From: a virus | Strand: one strand, 5' to 3' | Virus record (IMG/VR): IMGVR_UViG_3300040801_003111 | Coordinates: 1-36,440 of that record | DNA length: 36,440 nucleotides | Part shown: piece after piece, positions 20,088 to 28,194 of the stretch | How positions within the stretch are numbered: the stretch's first letter is position 1 | Layout of the letters: the number at the start of each line of letters is the position of its first letter | Position numbers and translations under genes: made by a program | The notes under the pieces: generated by a model | Seen by the model: only the letters and a program-made list of their open reading frames with translations | The model's database searches: none | What the model was told of the DNA's origin: nothing

Positions 20088-21228
20088 AAACGCCCCGGTT
20101 CTTTAGCTTCAAACACTCCTCGTCAGAAAGCCTTTGATCATCAACCTCATCAAAGTCTGAGAAAACAACCCCATTAATAATAATTTCGTGATCTTCGGTT
20201 GAGAGGTTATAAAGACGCTCAAACTCAACGCCTAACAATTTGGCCTCATCAGTATCTTTCACCCGGACCCACTCCTCGCCATCAAAAACAGCGTGATCTC
20301 CTGTTACGATAACACCCTTATAGTCATACCACTCAGCGCCACTTGCGGTGCCCTCAATGGTCTTTGTAACCACCCCGCCGCTATCAACTCGGTCCCCAAC
20401 AGAGACTCTTTCAATTGATTTTTTTGAACCATCGGCCATGTCAATGAGTGTTCCCTTGGGGAAACATCCACCGCCCGCACCCTTTTGTGCTTCGGCTTGC
20501 TTAATCCCAGCCCAGTCCTGACGCTCCTGAGTCCACTTATCAAGGTCGGCCTGCCTTCTGGCATCGCGCTCTTGAAGTGAGTTTGTAATATCGAACTCTC
20601 TTCCCTGAAGACCCATGCGATTACGATCCATCTCCATGCCAGTGAGAGACTGCAATTGACCAATGCGGTTTTGCTCATCTTGCGCCAAGATTCCGAGGCG
20701 ATCTCTTCTGTAATCTCTTCTTGCCCCCTGTCTTGCCTCAAGGAGTGAGCGTATAGAGTTTGCCCCCATGCGCTCTCTTGCGCCACTTCCAATCCCACCT
20801 TGCGCTGCCATCTGATCCATTGAGTTTGCAAGCCCCATTTGATACTGGCTTGAGATATCTCCAAGCTGGTCTTGCCGATCGAGGTCTCGCCTCTGAAGCA
20901 TAAGATCAGCAAAGGTCGATGGCCCATCTCTTAGGGCTTCATCTTGAAACTTTTGGAAACCAACATCATCGCTCATTGCATCTTGCACCGCCTGATTAAG
21001 CTGGTAGCGCTGATCAATCATATTGTCTTTGCCGAGCATAGAATCCCACTCTGGCCTGATTGGTGAGCCATCAGGGTTTTTACCCTCTTTTTTCAGTTGG
21101 ACATTACGCTTTTTGGTATTTAATTGCTCAAGCTCTGCCGGTGTTTTGGCCGTATAAGTCTTGCCATCAATTTCGACTTCTTGGGGCTGAAAGCCTTTGC
21201 CCTGATTACCGCTAAATGCAGGATTCAT
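20080..21228 (-). CDS. Virion protein with C-terminal Hint (intein-like) domain
   Basis: About 382 aa from the ATG at 21228, chosen because GAGG lies 8 nt upstream. Residues about 1-250 are helical, Gln/Arg rich and virion-like (DLMLQRRDLDRQDQLGDISS). A Gly-rich linker leads to a Hint domain (Cys codon at 20466-20464). Block A is CFPKGTLIDMADGSKKSIER, block B is VTGDHAVF with the conserved His, and block F is LYNLSTEDHEIIINGVVFSD. There is no terminal Asn-Cys/Ser/Thr, so splicing is not expected. Cleavage at the Gly-Cys junction, as in hedgehog-type or bacterial Hint proteins, is the likely activity. That would separate the virion part from the Hint tail, or attach it to a nucleophile. Confidence 0.82.
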   Translation of the reverse strand: MNPAFSGNQGKGFQPQEVEIDGKTYTAKTPAELEQLNTKKRNVQLKKEGKNPDGSPIRPEWDSMLGKDNMIDQRYQLNQAVQDAMSDDVGFQKFQDEALRDGPSTFADLMLQRRDLDRQDQLGDISSQYQMGLANSMDQMAAQGGIGSGARERMGANSIRSLLEARQGARRDYRRDRLGILAQDEQNRIGQLQSLTGMEMDRNRMGLQGREFDITNSLQERDARRQADLDKWTQERQDWAGIKQAEAQKGAGGGCFPKGTLIDMADGSKKSIERVSVGDRVDSGGVVTKTIEGTASGAEWYDYKGVIVTGDHAVFDGEEWVRVKDTDEAKLLGVEFERLYNLSTEDHEIIINGVVFSDFDEVDDQRLSDEECLKLKNRGVYV

Positions 21229-21233
21229 CAACA

Positions 21234-21926
21234 TCACATCACCTCAAATTCGTCATAAATGTCTTCATAATAACTAAGATCGGGTTGGATCTCATCGCGA
21301 CTATCATCGGGAATCATATTATTTAAAGCCTCAATCATCAAAGCTCTTTGCCTTTGCATCGCTTGGCTTTCCGAATGATCCCACATAGGGCCAAGCTCTT
21401 TACCTCGAACCTGATCTTTTATATATTGCTTAATAAAAGCATCAGCAATCGGAATTTCAATCGTATCAGAGTCAGCGACAATCCTTGTTGCTGTTCTAAT
21501 ATAGTAGACCTTCATATTTGTTGAAGTCTCAGTTGGGGTGGGAAAAATCTCAATCTGCATCCCATTAACAGAATCATTTCTTAAGCGATAACGATAATAA
21601 TCATCCGTCTGATCAGAGTATCTGACCTCATCTTTTCGCTTAAGATAGCGAACCTCATACTCTTTAGAACCATTGTTGTATTCTATGTGAGTAATCTTGT
21701 GGGCCATAATGTCAGACGGAAGATTGTACCTTTGAGTGCCGCTCACCAAAGAAAGGGTGGTGTCGGTCTCAAAATACTTATCATAAAGACTTACGATCTC
21801 TTTTTCAGCTTGCTCAATCCCATCATTGGCCCAAGCCAAAAGCTCTAGGTCTGACACAAAATCCTCGCCATGAAGGTTCATATCATCCTTTATCTCTTCC
21901 TTTAGGGTCGCCCAGGTTTTTGCCAT
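21234..21926 (-). CDS. Head-tail adaptor-like protein
   Basis: A 230-aa protein. The N-terminal helix pair (VSDLELLAWANDGIEQAEKE) and central RYNLPSDIMAHKITHIEYN, followed by YYRYRLRNDSVNGMQIEIFP, match the pattern of podoviral adaptor proteins that dock below the portal. The C-terminal part is acidic and Tyr rich (DLSYYEDIYDEFEVM). TAATG overlap and GGGAGG before the start couple it to the preceding gene. It precedes internal proteins and follows the nozzle-like gene, as expected for tail-assembly genes. Confidence 0.78.
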   Translation of the reverse strand: MAKTWATLKEEIKDDMNLHGEDFVSDLELLAWANDGIEQAEKEIVSLYDKYFETDTTLSLVSGTQRYNLPSDIMAHKITHIEYNNGSKEYEVRYLKRKDEVRYSDQTDDYYRYRLRNDSVNGMQIEIFPTPTETSTNMKVYYIRTATRIVADSDTIEIPIADAFIKQYIKDQVRGKELGPMWDHSESQAMQRQRALMIEALNNMIPDDSRDEIQPDLSYYEDIYDEFEVM

Positions 21927-22243
21927 TAGCTAATCCTCCCGGCTATAAGCCTTACCTTACAAGCTGCGCTTGCCGTAAAAGCTAAAAAAGTCTCATCAAT
22001 TTCGTCATACTTAATGCTGATGGTGGCGTTATTTGTCACCCAGGAAACCCAAACGTCAGTTGGCGCAAAACTAAAGCGGTGCCTGATCTTTATTGTTGTT
22101 GAAGTGTTTGTCACATCAAACTCAAACACCTTAAGGTTCCCGGTTAAAAGTGGCGAGGCATTTAAAACCTCACTGATCTTTTCAAGAGCCTCTCTGGCCA
22201 ACGGATCACCAATCTGCTCACTATCAAGAAAAACAACACTCAT
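21926..22243 (-). CDS. Small structural protein
   Basis: A 105-aa protein. An N-terminal helix (GDPLAREALEKISEVLNASP) is followed by a beta-rich domain (KVFEFDVTNTSTTIKIRHRF, then PTDVWVSWVTNNATISIKYD) and FTASAACKVRLIAGRIS. Small proteins of this form often accompany podoviral tail genes. It overlaps both the nozzle-like and adaptor genes (ATGA and TAATG), which argues for coordinated amounts. No exact family was assigned. Confidence 0.65.
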   Translation of the reverse strand: MSVVFLDSEQIGDPLAREALEKISEVLNASPLLTGNLKVFEFDVTNTSTTIKIRHRFSFAPTDVWVSWVTNNATISIKYDEIDETFLAFTASAACKVRLIAGRIS

Positions 22244-24852
22244 GGTGTGCTCCCTTGCTCAGTGCTTTGGGTCATGGTGATCGGTGTGTAGCTGACAACA
22301 TAATTTGAAAGGTTCATGACCTCACCCTTCTTATAGCCCTTGATCTTAAAGTTTGAGCTTGTCATGTCAGTCAGAGTGTTTGCGGAGTCTGTGATTGTCA
22401 GGTCAGCACCACTAATGGCGGTGATCTTATAATCAAAGGCGTAGTTTTGAGCCTCGAAGCTAATGAAATAGTTCACAATGTCTGTGCCCCAGGTCGTGGT
22501 GGGGTGGCCATCTAAGGTCACTGTTGTTGAACTTGCCACCACCGAAGCCGCGCCAAGAGAGCCAGAGTTATCAATCTCAGAGTAGGCATTCTTGAAGCGA
22601 AGCTGTTTATACATACAGCGGATTTTTTGTCTTATGGCTGGGAAATAGCGCCAAGAAGAAATGATCGGAAGAAGATTCCAAAGAATTTCATCGTCTCCCC
22701 AAACAACCGAGGCATCCCCCCAAGAAAGGTTTGATTGATCAATGATTTCCTTTAAGTTCTCAAAGCTCCCTGTGTTGTCATTAGCACTTTGAACCTGAAG
22801 ACTTAAAGTTGATACGTTCTGCGCATTGATGTTAATCTTTGGAACCCACTTTCTTACCTTGGAATTTCCAAAATCAAGAGCCACACTGTCGATCTGATAG
22901 AAGATTGTTTGCGTATCCCAATTATCTGGGGTCTTGTTGACGTTGACAAAGCAGTCATCAGAAAAACTCGAATCGTGATAAATGAGATAACCCTGAGGGT
23001 CGATTCTTAGCAAATTCGTATTGCCATCATTGTCATCAAAGCCAATACCGCTAACAGAAAAATTGTCAGGATCTTCTCCACCATCGAATATGGAAAAGGG
23101 CACGCCACCCTTTGGGGTATTATAATCAAGATCAGCAACAAAAATAGAATCATTGTGATTGTTGGAGGAATCACGCCTTGCGGACCACATGACTCGGTTA
23201 TTGAAGCGGTCATAAGTTCCCTCTATATCACTTTTAGCAGCAAGATTAGAAAAAGTGTCATTGATGTCCGTTGAAATTCTTTTAGCCTGAAAACCATCTG
23301 TGAAATAAAAACCATCAGAGCCGGCAAAAAACACACCTTGTTTTGTGCTCACAATTGATCTGTGGTTAAGCGCACCAATAGAGTCGGTAACAAGTCTTTT
23401 TCTCGCAAACCCTTTTCCAAAGGAATCAAAAGACCCCTCAACCCGGTAAACCTTATCGTCCAAAAAAACAATCGGGTAAGTGTTGTAATAACCAATGCCC
23501 TTGATATCGCCCTCAAATTCAACCCTAAAGGAGCTTGGGCAGGAGTAGGGCTTAGCTGGCTTTGATAACTGCAAAATATTTGGAAGCTCGCTCACCCCAG
23601 CCTTAATATGGCCCAAAACAAGAGTGTCATTAACTACGGCTGAGTATTTAGCCTTTGGCGGTGGTTCATCAGCAAGCTCACCGCCGTCAGCATAAAGAGG
23701 CTGATTGTTCTCGATATCAGTATCAGTCTTTGAGTCTGTGTAGCTTGCCGTATTTGCCGCCACCTCATCAAGCTTATAAAAGGCTGTCGCTGAATTATTA
23801 AAAGTTCGATAAATGGCAATCTTAATATTGGTCATGTCGTAACCAACAAGACTTGATAGGGCGGGCAGCGTAATTGTCATGGTGTTGGCCCCAATGGCCC
23901 CCACGTTAGACTTTTCAATATAAAGAATATCCGAGCGCTCAAGGAACGTCTTATCAGGTGTTGAGAAATTGTATTTGTAATGAAGGGCGTAAATATAGGT
24001 GTTCCCGGTTCCACCTGAGACTGATGCAAGCTCACCTGTAGCCGATGGGCTTGTAATTTGATGAGACCCGCCACCAGCAGTGTGCGCAGTCGAATCGTTG
24101 TCATGCTGATTGTACTTTTTTTTCATGTCGGCAAGAGCTGCCGCTAGACCATATATTGTTTCAAAACTTCGCTCTTCCAGTCTGTCGGCGCTGTCAATAG
24201 CGCCTGGATGAATTGCTGTGTTATCAAGGTGAAGCTCATACTTGGTGAGAAGCTCCTGACCAAGAGTAAAAAGCGTATCAAGATCTGTGGCATTGGCTGA
24301 CGTTATGGTGTTTGATCCAGCGCTTGAGTGCTCTCCGGTGTCAGCAATATGAGCGTTGAAGTCGGCCTTAAGCTCGTTTGCAAGAGTGATGAGATAGCCT
24401 AAAATAATATAGGGCATCCCCAAAGTTTCAATCTCAAAGTTATTTGAGGCGTTTTCCCAAAGTCTTAGTGGCCTGATAAGATCATTCGATGTAATGATTC
24501 GCGAACCGTTCCATGACGACTGATAAACCCTTGTTGATGTTGACCCACCAACAAAGGCATCAGAGGCCCCAGGTACACTTATCGCTGTTGCGCTTGAGGC
24601 CCCGAGCTTATAAAGCTTTTCCTCGGCCTGCACAAGAAAATTGGTTCCAAATCTAAAGATAGCCCTTGGCACCTCATTGGCCGTGATTCGATATTCAAAC
24701 TTTGGCCTTGATCCATTTCTTGTCACAAGATCGCGGTTTTCATCGATCACCATATTTTTGATCATCTCATTTTGGCTAGGACTGGCACCAACAATAAAAT
24801 CGGTCATCCCGCCTGAGAAATCATCAATGGGAAGGGCCTGAAGATTATCCAT
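22240..24852 (-). CDS. Large tail nozzle / stabilisation-like protein
   Basis: An 870-aa protein. The start, with DFSGGMTDFIVGASPSQNEM and KNMVIDENRDLVTRNGSRP, is characteristic of podoviral tail nozzle or stabiliser proteins, which form a beta-propeller closing the short tail. Residues about 157-270 are an inserted helical, His-rich repeat with three imperfect copies of (LANELKADFNAHIADTGEHS), a module seen in many phage structural proteins. The rest is beta rich, with YYNTYPIVFLDDKVYRVEGS and FFAGSDGFYFTDGFQAKRIS blocks typical of propeller blades. It is followed by the small structural protein and the adaptor. Confidence 0.82.
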   Translation of the reverse strand: MDNLQALPIDDFSGGMTDFIVGASPSQNEMIKNMVIDENRDLVTRNGSRPKFEYRITANEVPRAIFRFGTNFLVQAEEKLYKLGASSATAISVPGASDAFVGGSTSTRVYQSSWNGSRIITSNDLIRPLRLWENASNNFEIETLGMPYIILGYLITLANELKADFNAHIADTGEHSSAGSNTITSANATDLDTLFTLGQELLTKYELHLDNTAIHPGAIDSADRLEERSFETIYGLAAALADMKKKYNQHDNDSTAHTAGGGSHQITSPSATGELASVSGGTGNTYIYALHYKYNFSTPDKTFLERSDILYIEKSNVGAIGANTMTITLPALSSLVGYDMTNIKIAIYRTFNNSATAFYKLDEVAANTASYTDSKTDTDIENNQPLYADGGELADEPPPKAKYSAVVNDTLVLGHIKAGVSELPNILQLSKPAKPYSCPSSFRVEFEGDIKGIGYYNTYPIVFLDDKVYRVEGSFDSFGKGFARKRLVTDSIGALNHRSIVSTKQGVFFAGSDGFYFTDGFQAKRISTDINDTFSNLAAKSDIEGTYDRFNNRVMWSARRDSSNNHNDSIFVADLDYNTPKGGVPFSIFDGGEDPDNFSVSGIGFDDNDGNTNLLRIDPQGYLIYHDSSFSDDCFVNVNKTPDNWDTQTIFYQIDSVALDFGNSKVRKWVPKININAQNVSTLSLQVQSANDNTGSFENLKEIIDQSNLSWGDASVVWGDDEILWNLLPIISSWRYFPAIRQKIRCMYKQLRFKNAYSEIDNSGSLGAASVVASSTTVTLDGHPTTTWGTDIVNYFISFEAQNYAFDYKITAISGADLTITDSANTLTDMTSSNFKIKGYKKGEVMNLSNYVVSYTPITMTQSTEQGSTP

Positions 24853-25228
24853 AAACGATTGTCAGATCCAATGAGTTATCATTAACGGTCACGGTCATTG
24901 TTGTGCTTGAGGCCTTGGTGACGGTGGGAAAGATCCGATCTCCTGTGGCATCGTCAATAAAAGTAAGAGTATGGTTTTCATAAGTAACGCCGGTGGGGAA
25001 GGTGACGGTCGCGGAAAAGGTGGACCCCCCGGAATCTGAGCCCCAATCAGCGCTAGCAATTGCACTTGTGGTCGATGAAATGTTTTTAGACTTTACTTTT
25101 TCGCCATCAGTGCCATCGTGCTCATGGTCATTAATTTGATCAATGTTATCTTCAAGGTTTTTAAACCAGACCGAGCCCCGATCTCCGGTTTGAGGCTTTT
25201 TATATCCTTTTGAGAGTGTGGTGCTCAC
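24845..25228 (-). CDS. Small virion protein with DHEHDG motif
   Basis: A 127-aa protein, GTG start with GGGGG upstream. After MSTTLSKGYKKPQTGDRGS comes FKNLEDNIDQINDHEHDGTD, a His/Asp motif common in phage fibre- and tail-associated proteins, where it may bind metal in trimers. The C-terminal half is beta rich (STFSATVTFPTGVTYENHTL). It overlaps the nozzle-like gene by 8 nt and the lipoprotein gene by 4 nt. A fibre-adaptor role is likely. Confidence 0.7.
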   Translation of the reverse strand: MSTTLSKGYKKPQTGDRGSVWFKNLEDNIDQINDHEHDGTDGEKVKSKNISSTTSAIASADWGSDSGGSTFSATVTFPTGVTYENHTLTFIDDATGDRIFPTVTKASSTTMTVTVNDNSLDLTIVYG

Positions 25229-25410
25229 TGGCTACCCCCTTGGCACTGATTGAGAACTTTCCATAGTTTTTGAGTGTCTTCAGAGTTAATGCAGGCCATG
25301 TTCTCACCCCTTTCATTTTGCAGGATGCGAAAGGTTGGAGTGAAATCATCCCGCTTTTGGGGAGCGACACAGCTACAAAGAATTAAAAGCAGCATTAAGC
25401 TTTTTTTCAT
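25225..25410 (-). CDS. Small lipoprotein
   Basis: A 61-aa protein with MKK, a hydrophobic core (SLMLLLILCSC) and a lipobox ending in Cys12 or Cys14. A short mature part (APQKRDDFTPTFRILQNERG) follows. The start overlaps the upstream helical gene by 38 nt in a different frame. Overlap of a small lipoprotein with a helical partner resembles the Rz/Rz1 spanin arrangement. The upstream partner lacks a clear membrane segment, however, so a spanin role is only one option; surface exclusion is another. Confidence 0.65.
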   Translation of the reverse strand: MKKSLMLLLILCSCVAPQKRDDFTPTFRILQNERGENMACINSEDTQKLWKVLNQCQGGSQ

Positions 25411-25564
25411 CGCCTTCCTCCAGGGCTTGATTGATTTCCTTTATCTTTTCTTTGACCTGCTTAGAGTCGGGCTTGCTCCCCTGAGCCGCTTCCTGCTGTC
25501 GGATGACCAATTTAACAAAGTTAATGATCTCAGGAAGGGCCCTGAGAAGTGCTGCCCAGTTCAT
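25373..25564 (-). CDS. 63-aa amphipathic helical protein
   Basis: The ATG at 25564 overlaps the upstream gene's stop. The N-terminal half (ALLRALPEIINFVKLVIRQQ) is amphipathic and could sit on a membrane. The C-terminal half is a charged helix (VKEKIKEINQALEEGDEKKL). It overlaps the lipoprotein gene by 38 nt. It may be part of a lysis or membrane cassette placed between fibre and tail genes; no family was recognised. Confidence 0.6.
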   Translation of the reverse strand: MNWAALLRALPEIINFVKLVIRQQEAAQGSKPDSKQVKEKIKEINQALEEGDEKKLNAAFNSL

Positions 25565-25800
25565 TAGAATTTACTCCCAACTTTAAGCGCCAAGTAAGCA
25601 ATGGCATCTGAGCGATGCTTTGACTTCATCTCATCATCAACTTGATCAATGCCTTTTACAGCGCGAGATAGCTCGTCAAAGATTTCAGCCAAGTCTGTGA
25701 TTTGCACACCGTCTTGCACTTGAACATAGATTTTCTCAAGAAGATCAATCACTTCTTTTGTTTCCTTTGGCACCTGTAGTTCGTGTTTAATTAGTTCCAT
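25564..25800 (-). CDS. 78-aa unknown helical protein
   Basis: Starts after a strong ribosome binding site (AAGGAGGG). An acidic, mostly helical protein (KETKEVIDLLEKIYVQVQDG, then QITDLAEIFDELSRAVKGID) without membrane segments. It is the first of three small coupled genes after the fibre. Function unknown; a fibre chaperone or lysis regulator would fit the place but nothing shows it. Confidence 0.65.
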   Translation of the reverse strand: MELIKHELQVPKETKEVIDLLEKIYVQVQDGVQITDLAEIFDELSRAVKGIDQVDDEMKSKHRSDAIAYLALKVGSKF

Positions 25801-25842
25801 TTGGTTGCCCTCCTTGGGTTTTATATATATGCAAAATATCCA

Positions 25843-28191
25843 TTAGCCAAAGTCACTTGTTTCGATTAGGTCGTTGCGTTCTTCTAGTTGAGCCCAGGTT
25901 TCATTTCCCGTGCCGTTGCCTTCAACGGCTCCTCCATCTAAATCTGCTGCATCTACCTCAACCGTTGTGGCTGTGGCTTTGAACGTAACCGACATTTGAC
26001 CTGTCCACCTGTCGCCGTTTCCACCACTAGTGACCTTATTCCAAAGGCGGGCAATTGTAGAACCGTCGTGGTTTAAGTCAAAGGACCCGTAGCTTTCTCC
26101 ACCCAAGTAAGTAATTTGAACATTTATTGTGTACCACTTGCCAATTACTAGGTTTGAAAAACTAATATCACTGATTACGGCTTCGGAAGTGGTGTTTGCA
26201 CTTAGAAATTTTTTCTGCACCCGATTGCGTTCCTTAACCGCCCCAAGCACCGTGTAGTCCTCGAAAAACCGCACACTCGCAAAAGTATCGCTCTCCCCCC
26301 CAGTAGTGTTTAATGCCCCACCACTTGTCTGAAACGCGGCAAACTCAATTGTATCGCCCCTGGAAACTTTTATTTCTTTTGACGTTTGGATTCGATTCGT
26401 TGAAGAATGCGCTTCGTGTAATGGTCCAGCGTTTACAATGGTCCCGTTTTTCTTAATCGCTAATCCACGAAAACCTGCTGAATTATTAGCGTACCTTACA
26501 GAGCCTGTGGCGAGAATTCTCCCCGCCCTGAGCATAGTAAATTCGCCTGTTGACGAGTTATACATTGAAAAATCGTCCTCAACTACGGTGTCAAAAGTGA
26601 TGTCGGTGACTGTGCTGTTGGGAATTGATTGCGCCGCTGAGTCGTAAACACTTGCGCCAACAGTCTGCAAGCTCAACTCATTCTCAGTCAGTGTTGGGCC
26701 TGCTGTGTCGGGGACAGTGTAGGTGATGCCAAACTGCAATGCTGAGGTTTGAGCAGATGTAGAACCCGCCCAATCTCTAAATTCAAAGCGTAATTTTCCA
26801 TCAGTTTGAACAAAAACTTCAGTTACAAGACCTGAGGATAGTGAATAAAGATTGTTTTTAAACGTTGCTGGTAAAGCCCAGTCAGGAATAAGCCCCGCTG
26901 CACTTTCTGGAATAGTTGCACTTGCAAAGGTTGCAGTTGCAGTTTCACTTATGGTTACAACATTCCCAACCCGCTCAACCTGAATCTCACCACCTGTAAA
27001 ATCACCACTACCAGTCAGATCAATAGTCTGAGACTTACGATAAACAGTCTGTACCTGTGCCGCAGGGCCTAGCTTGAAATCATCGAAATAGACAGTGTAG
27101 GCAGTCGCATCGGTATCATTTATCTTGATGCGAACCTCAATGCTTGCGGTCGTGCTTTCAGTATATACAGGAAGAGTCACCTTACCTTGGGTCTTTAAAA
27201 TCTCTCGCTCAGACGCTGGACCCGCATACAAGACCGCACTATTGGTGTTGTCGTAAAACTCAAACTCAAGATTATTAGCGTAGTTCGCGTCATCAGCATC
27301 AAAATTACAACTAAAAAACAAAATCTTTCCGCGATCACTGCGGTCAATGGTCTCGGTTGTTACCTTTGCAAAATGACCATCACCGTCTGCCGCACTCTTG
27401 GCAAAGCTTAGATCACCCGACCCACTAAGCGGTGTCGTAGTATTTCTTGAAAGAGTGATAACACCCGATGCGCTCGCCGCACCATCATCAGTCGACCAGC
27501 CGCTTGTGTCGGTCTCAAAATCACCATTATCAATGTAGTTTTTGGAGCCACCACCGCCGCCAGACCCAACTTCTTGCTCAATACCAGCATCATCAAGAGT
27601 GTAGAGCTTACCATCATTTTTAGCGTAAAGCTTTTTATCACCACTTGCCGGGGTGCTTGGGGTGCTTCCTTGCTCCTCTAAAGTCAGAGCGTCCGTTATT
27701 GTCTTGTTAGATAGGTCTTGGGTGTCAGTCGTGCCCACCACTGAGCCCGAAACGCCGTGAGCGCTACTAGCAGCAACGTGAGTATCTAAATCCCCATCGA
27801 CCTCATCAATTGCCGCCTGCACATCAGTGGCCGTTAAGCCACTCGTCGAATTAGAATAGCTGATCTCATCAGCCTCATCTTTCCCCGCCACCTGCGCGTC
27901 CACATAAGCCTTGACTGACTGCTGGGTGGGGACCGCAGTATCGGAGTTTGAGGCCATGTTGTCCTCATCCAAAACCCCTGTCCCACTTAAAGCCCCGTTG
28001 AGAACCGGAGCCGTGAGCGTTTTATTCGTTAATGTTTGGGAATCGTCCTTTGTTACAAGGCTCTTAGTCCCAGACCCATCGCCGACCTTAACCTCATCAT
28101 CTCCAGTATGATAAACAATCTCCCCACGCTTAGTGGGGTCTGAATTGCGAGCTTCCAATTGCGCGTCAATGAGCTGAGACTTAACCTTCAT
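25843..28191 (-). CDS. Large tail fibre / receptor-binding protein
   Basis: A 782-aa modular protein. Residues about 1-115 carry phage-fibre repeats (QTLTNKTLTAPVLNGALSGT; TAVPTQQSVKAYVDAQVAGK). About 115-210 holds a second LSNKTITDALTLEEQG repeat and a Gly-rich linker. About 215-385 is a jelly-roll-like module (NGDFETDTSGWSTDDGAASA through TAYTVYFDDFKLGP), as in carbohydrate-binding domains. About 520-650 resembles a C1q/TNF-like trimeric head (MYNSSTGEFTMLRAGRILAT, IKKNGTIVNAG). A beta-rich tip follows. It probably contacts the host surface. It lies between capsid and tail genes instead of at the operon end. No intramolecular chaperone was recognised. Confidence 0.82.
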   Translation of the reverse strand: MKVKSQLIDAQLEARNSDPTKRGEIVYHTGDDEVKVGDGSGTKSLVTKDDSQTLTNKTLTAPVLNGALSGTGVLDEDNMASNSDTAVPTQQSVKAYVDAQVAGKDEADEISYSNSTSGLTATDVQAAIDEVDGDLDTHVAASSAHGVSGSVVGTTDTQDLSNKTITDALTLEEQGSTPSTPASGDKKLYAKNDGKLYTLDDAGIEQEVGSGGGGGSKNYIDNGDFETDTSGWSTDDGAASASGVITLSRNTTTPLSGSGDLSFAKSAADGDGHFAKVTTETIDRSDRGKILFFSCNFDADDANYANNLEFEFYDNTNSAVLYAGPASEREILKTQGKVTLPVYTESTTASIEVRIKINDTDATAYTVYFDDFKLGPAAQVQTVYRKSQTIDLTGSGDFTGGEIQVERVGNVVTISETATATFASATIPESAAGLIPDWALPATFKNNLYSLSSGLVTEVFVQTDGKLRFEFRDWAGSTSAQTSALQFGITYTVPDTAGPTLTENELSLQTVGASVYDSAAQSIPNSTVTDITFDTVVEDDFSMYNSSTGEFTMLRAGRILATGSVRYANNSAGFRGLAIKKNGTIVNAGPLHEAHSSTNRIQTSKEIKVSRGDTIEFAAFQTSGGALNTTGGESDTFASVRFFEDYTVLGAVKERNRVQKKFLSANTTSEAVISDISFSNLVIGKWYTINVQITYLGGESYGSFDLNHDGSTIARLWNKVTSGGNGDRWTGQMSVTFKATATTVEVDAADLDGGAVEGNGTGNETWAQLEERNDLIETSDFG

Positions 28192-28194
28192 AAC

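Noticed and set aside
20304-20927. 207-codon frame inside the Hint-domain gene
   Set aside because: It has no start signal or recognisable domain and its composition is that of a shifted reading of a Gln/Arg-rich gene, unlike the nested HNH gene.
25843-28191. Diversity-generating retroelement target
   Set aside because: No reverse transcriptase gene or template repeat is visible anywhere in the window.
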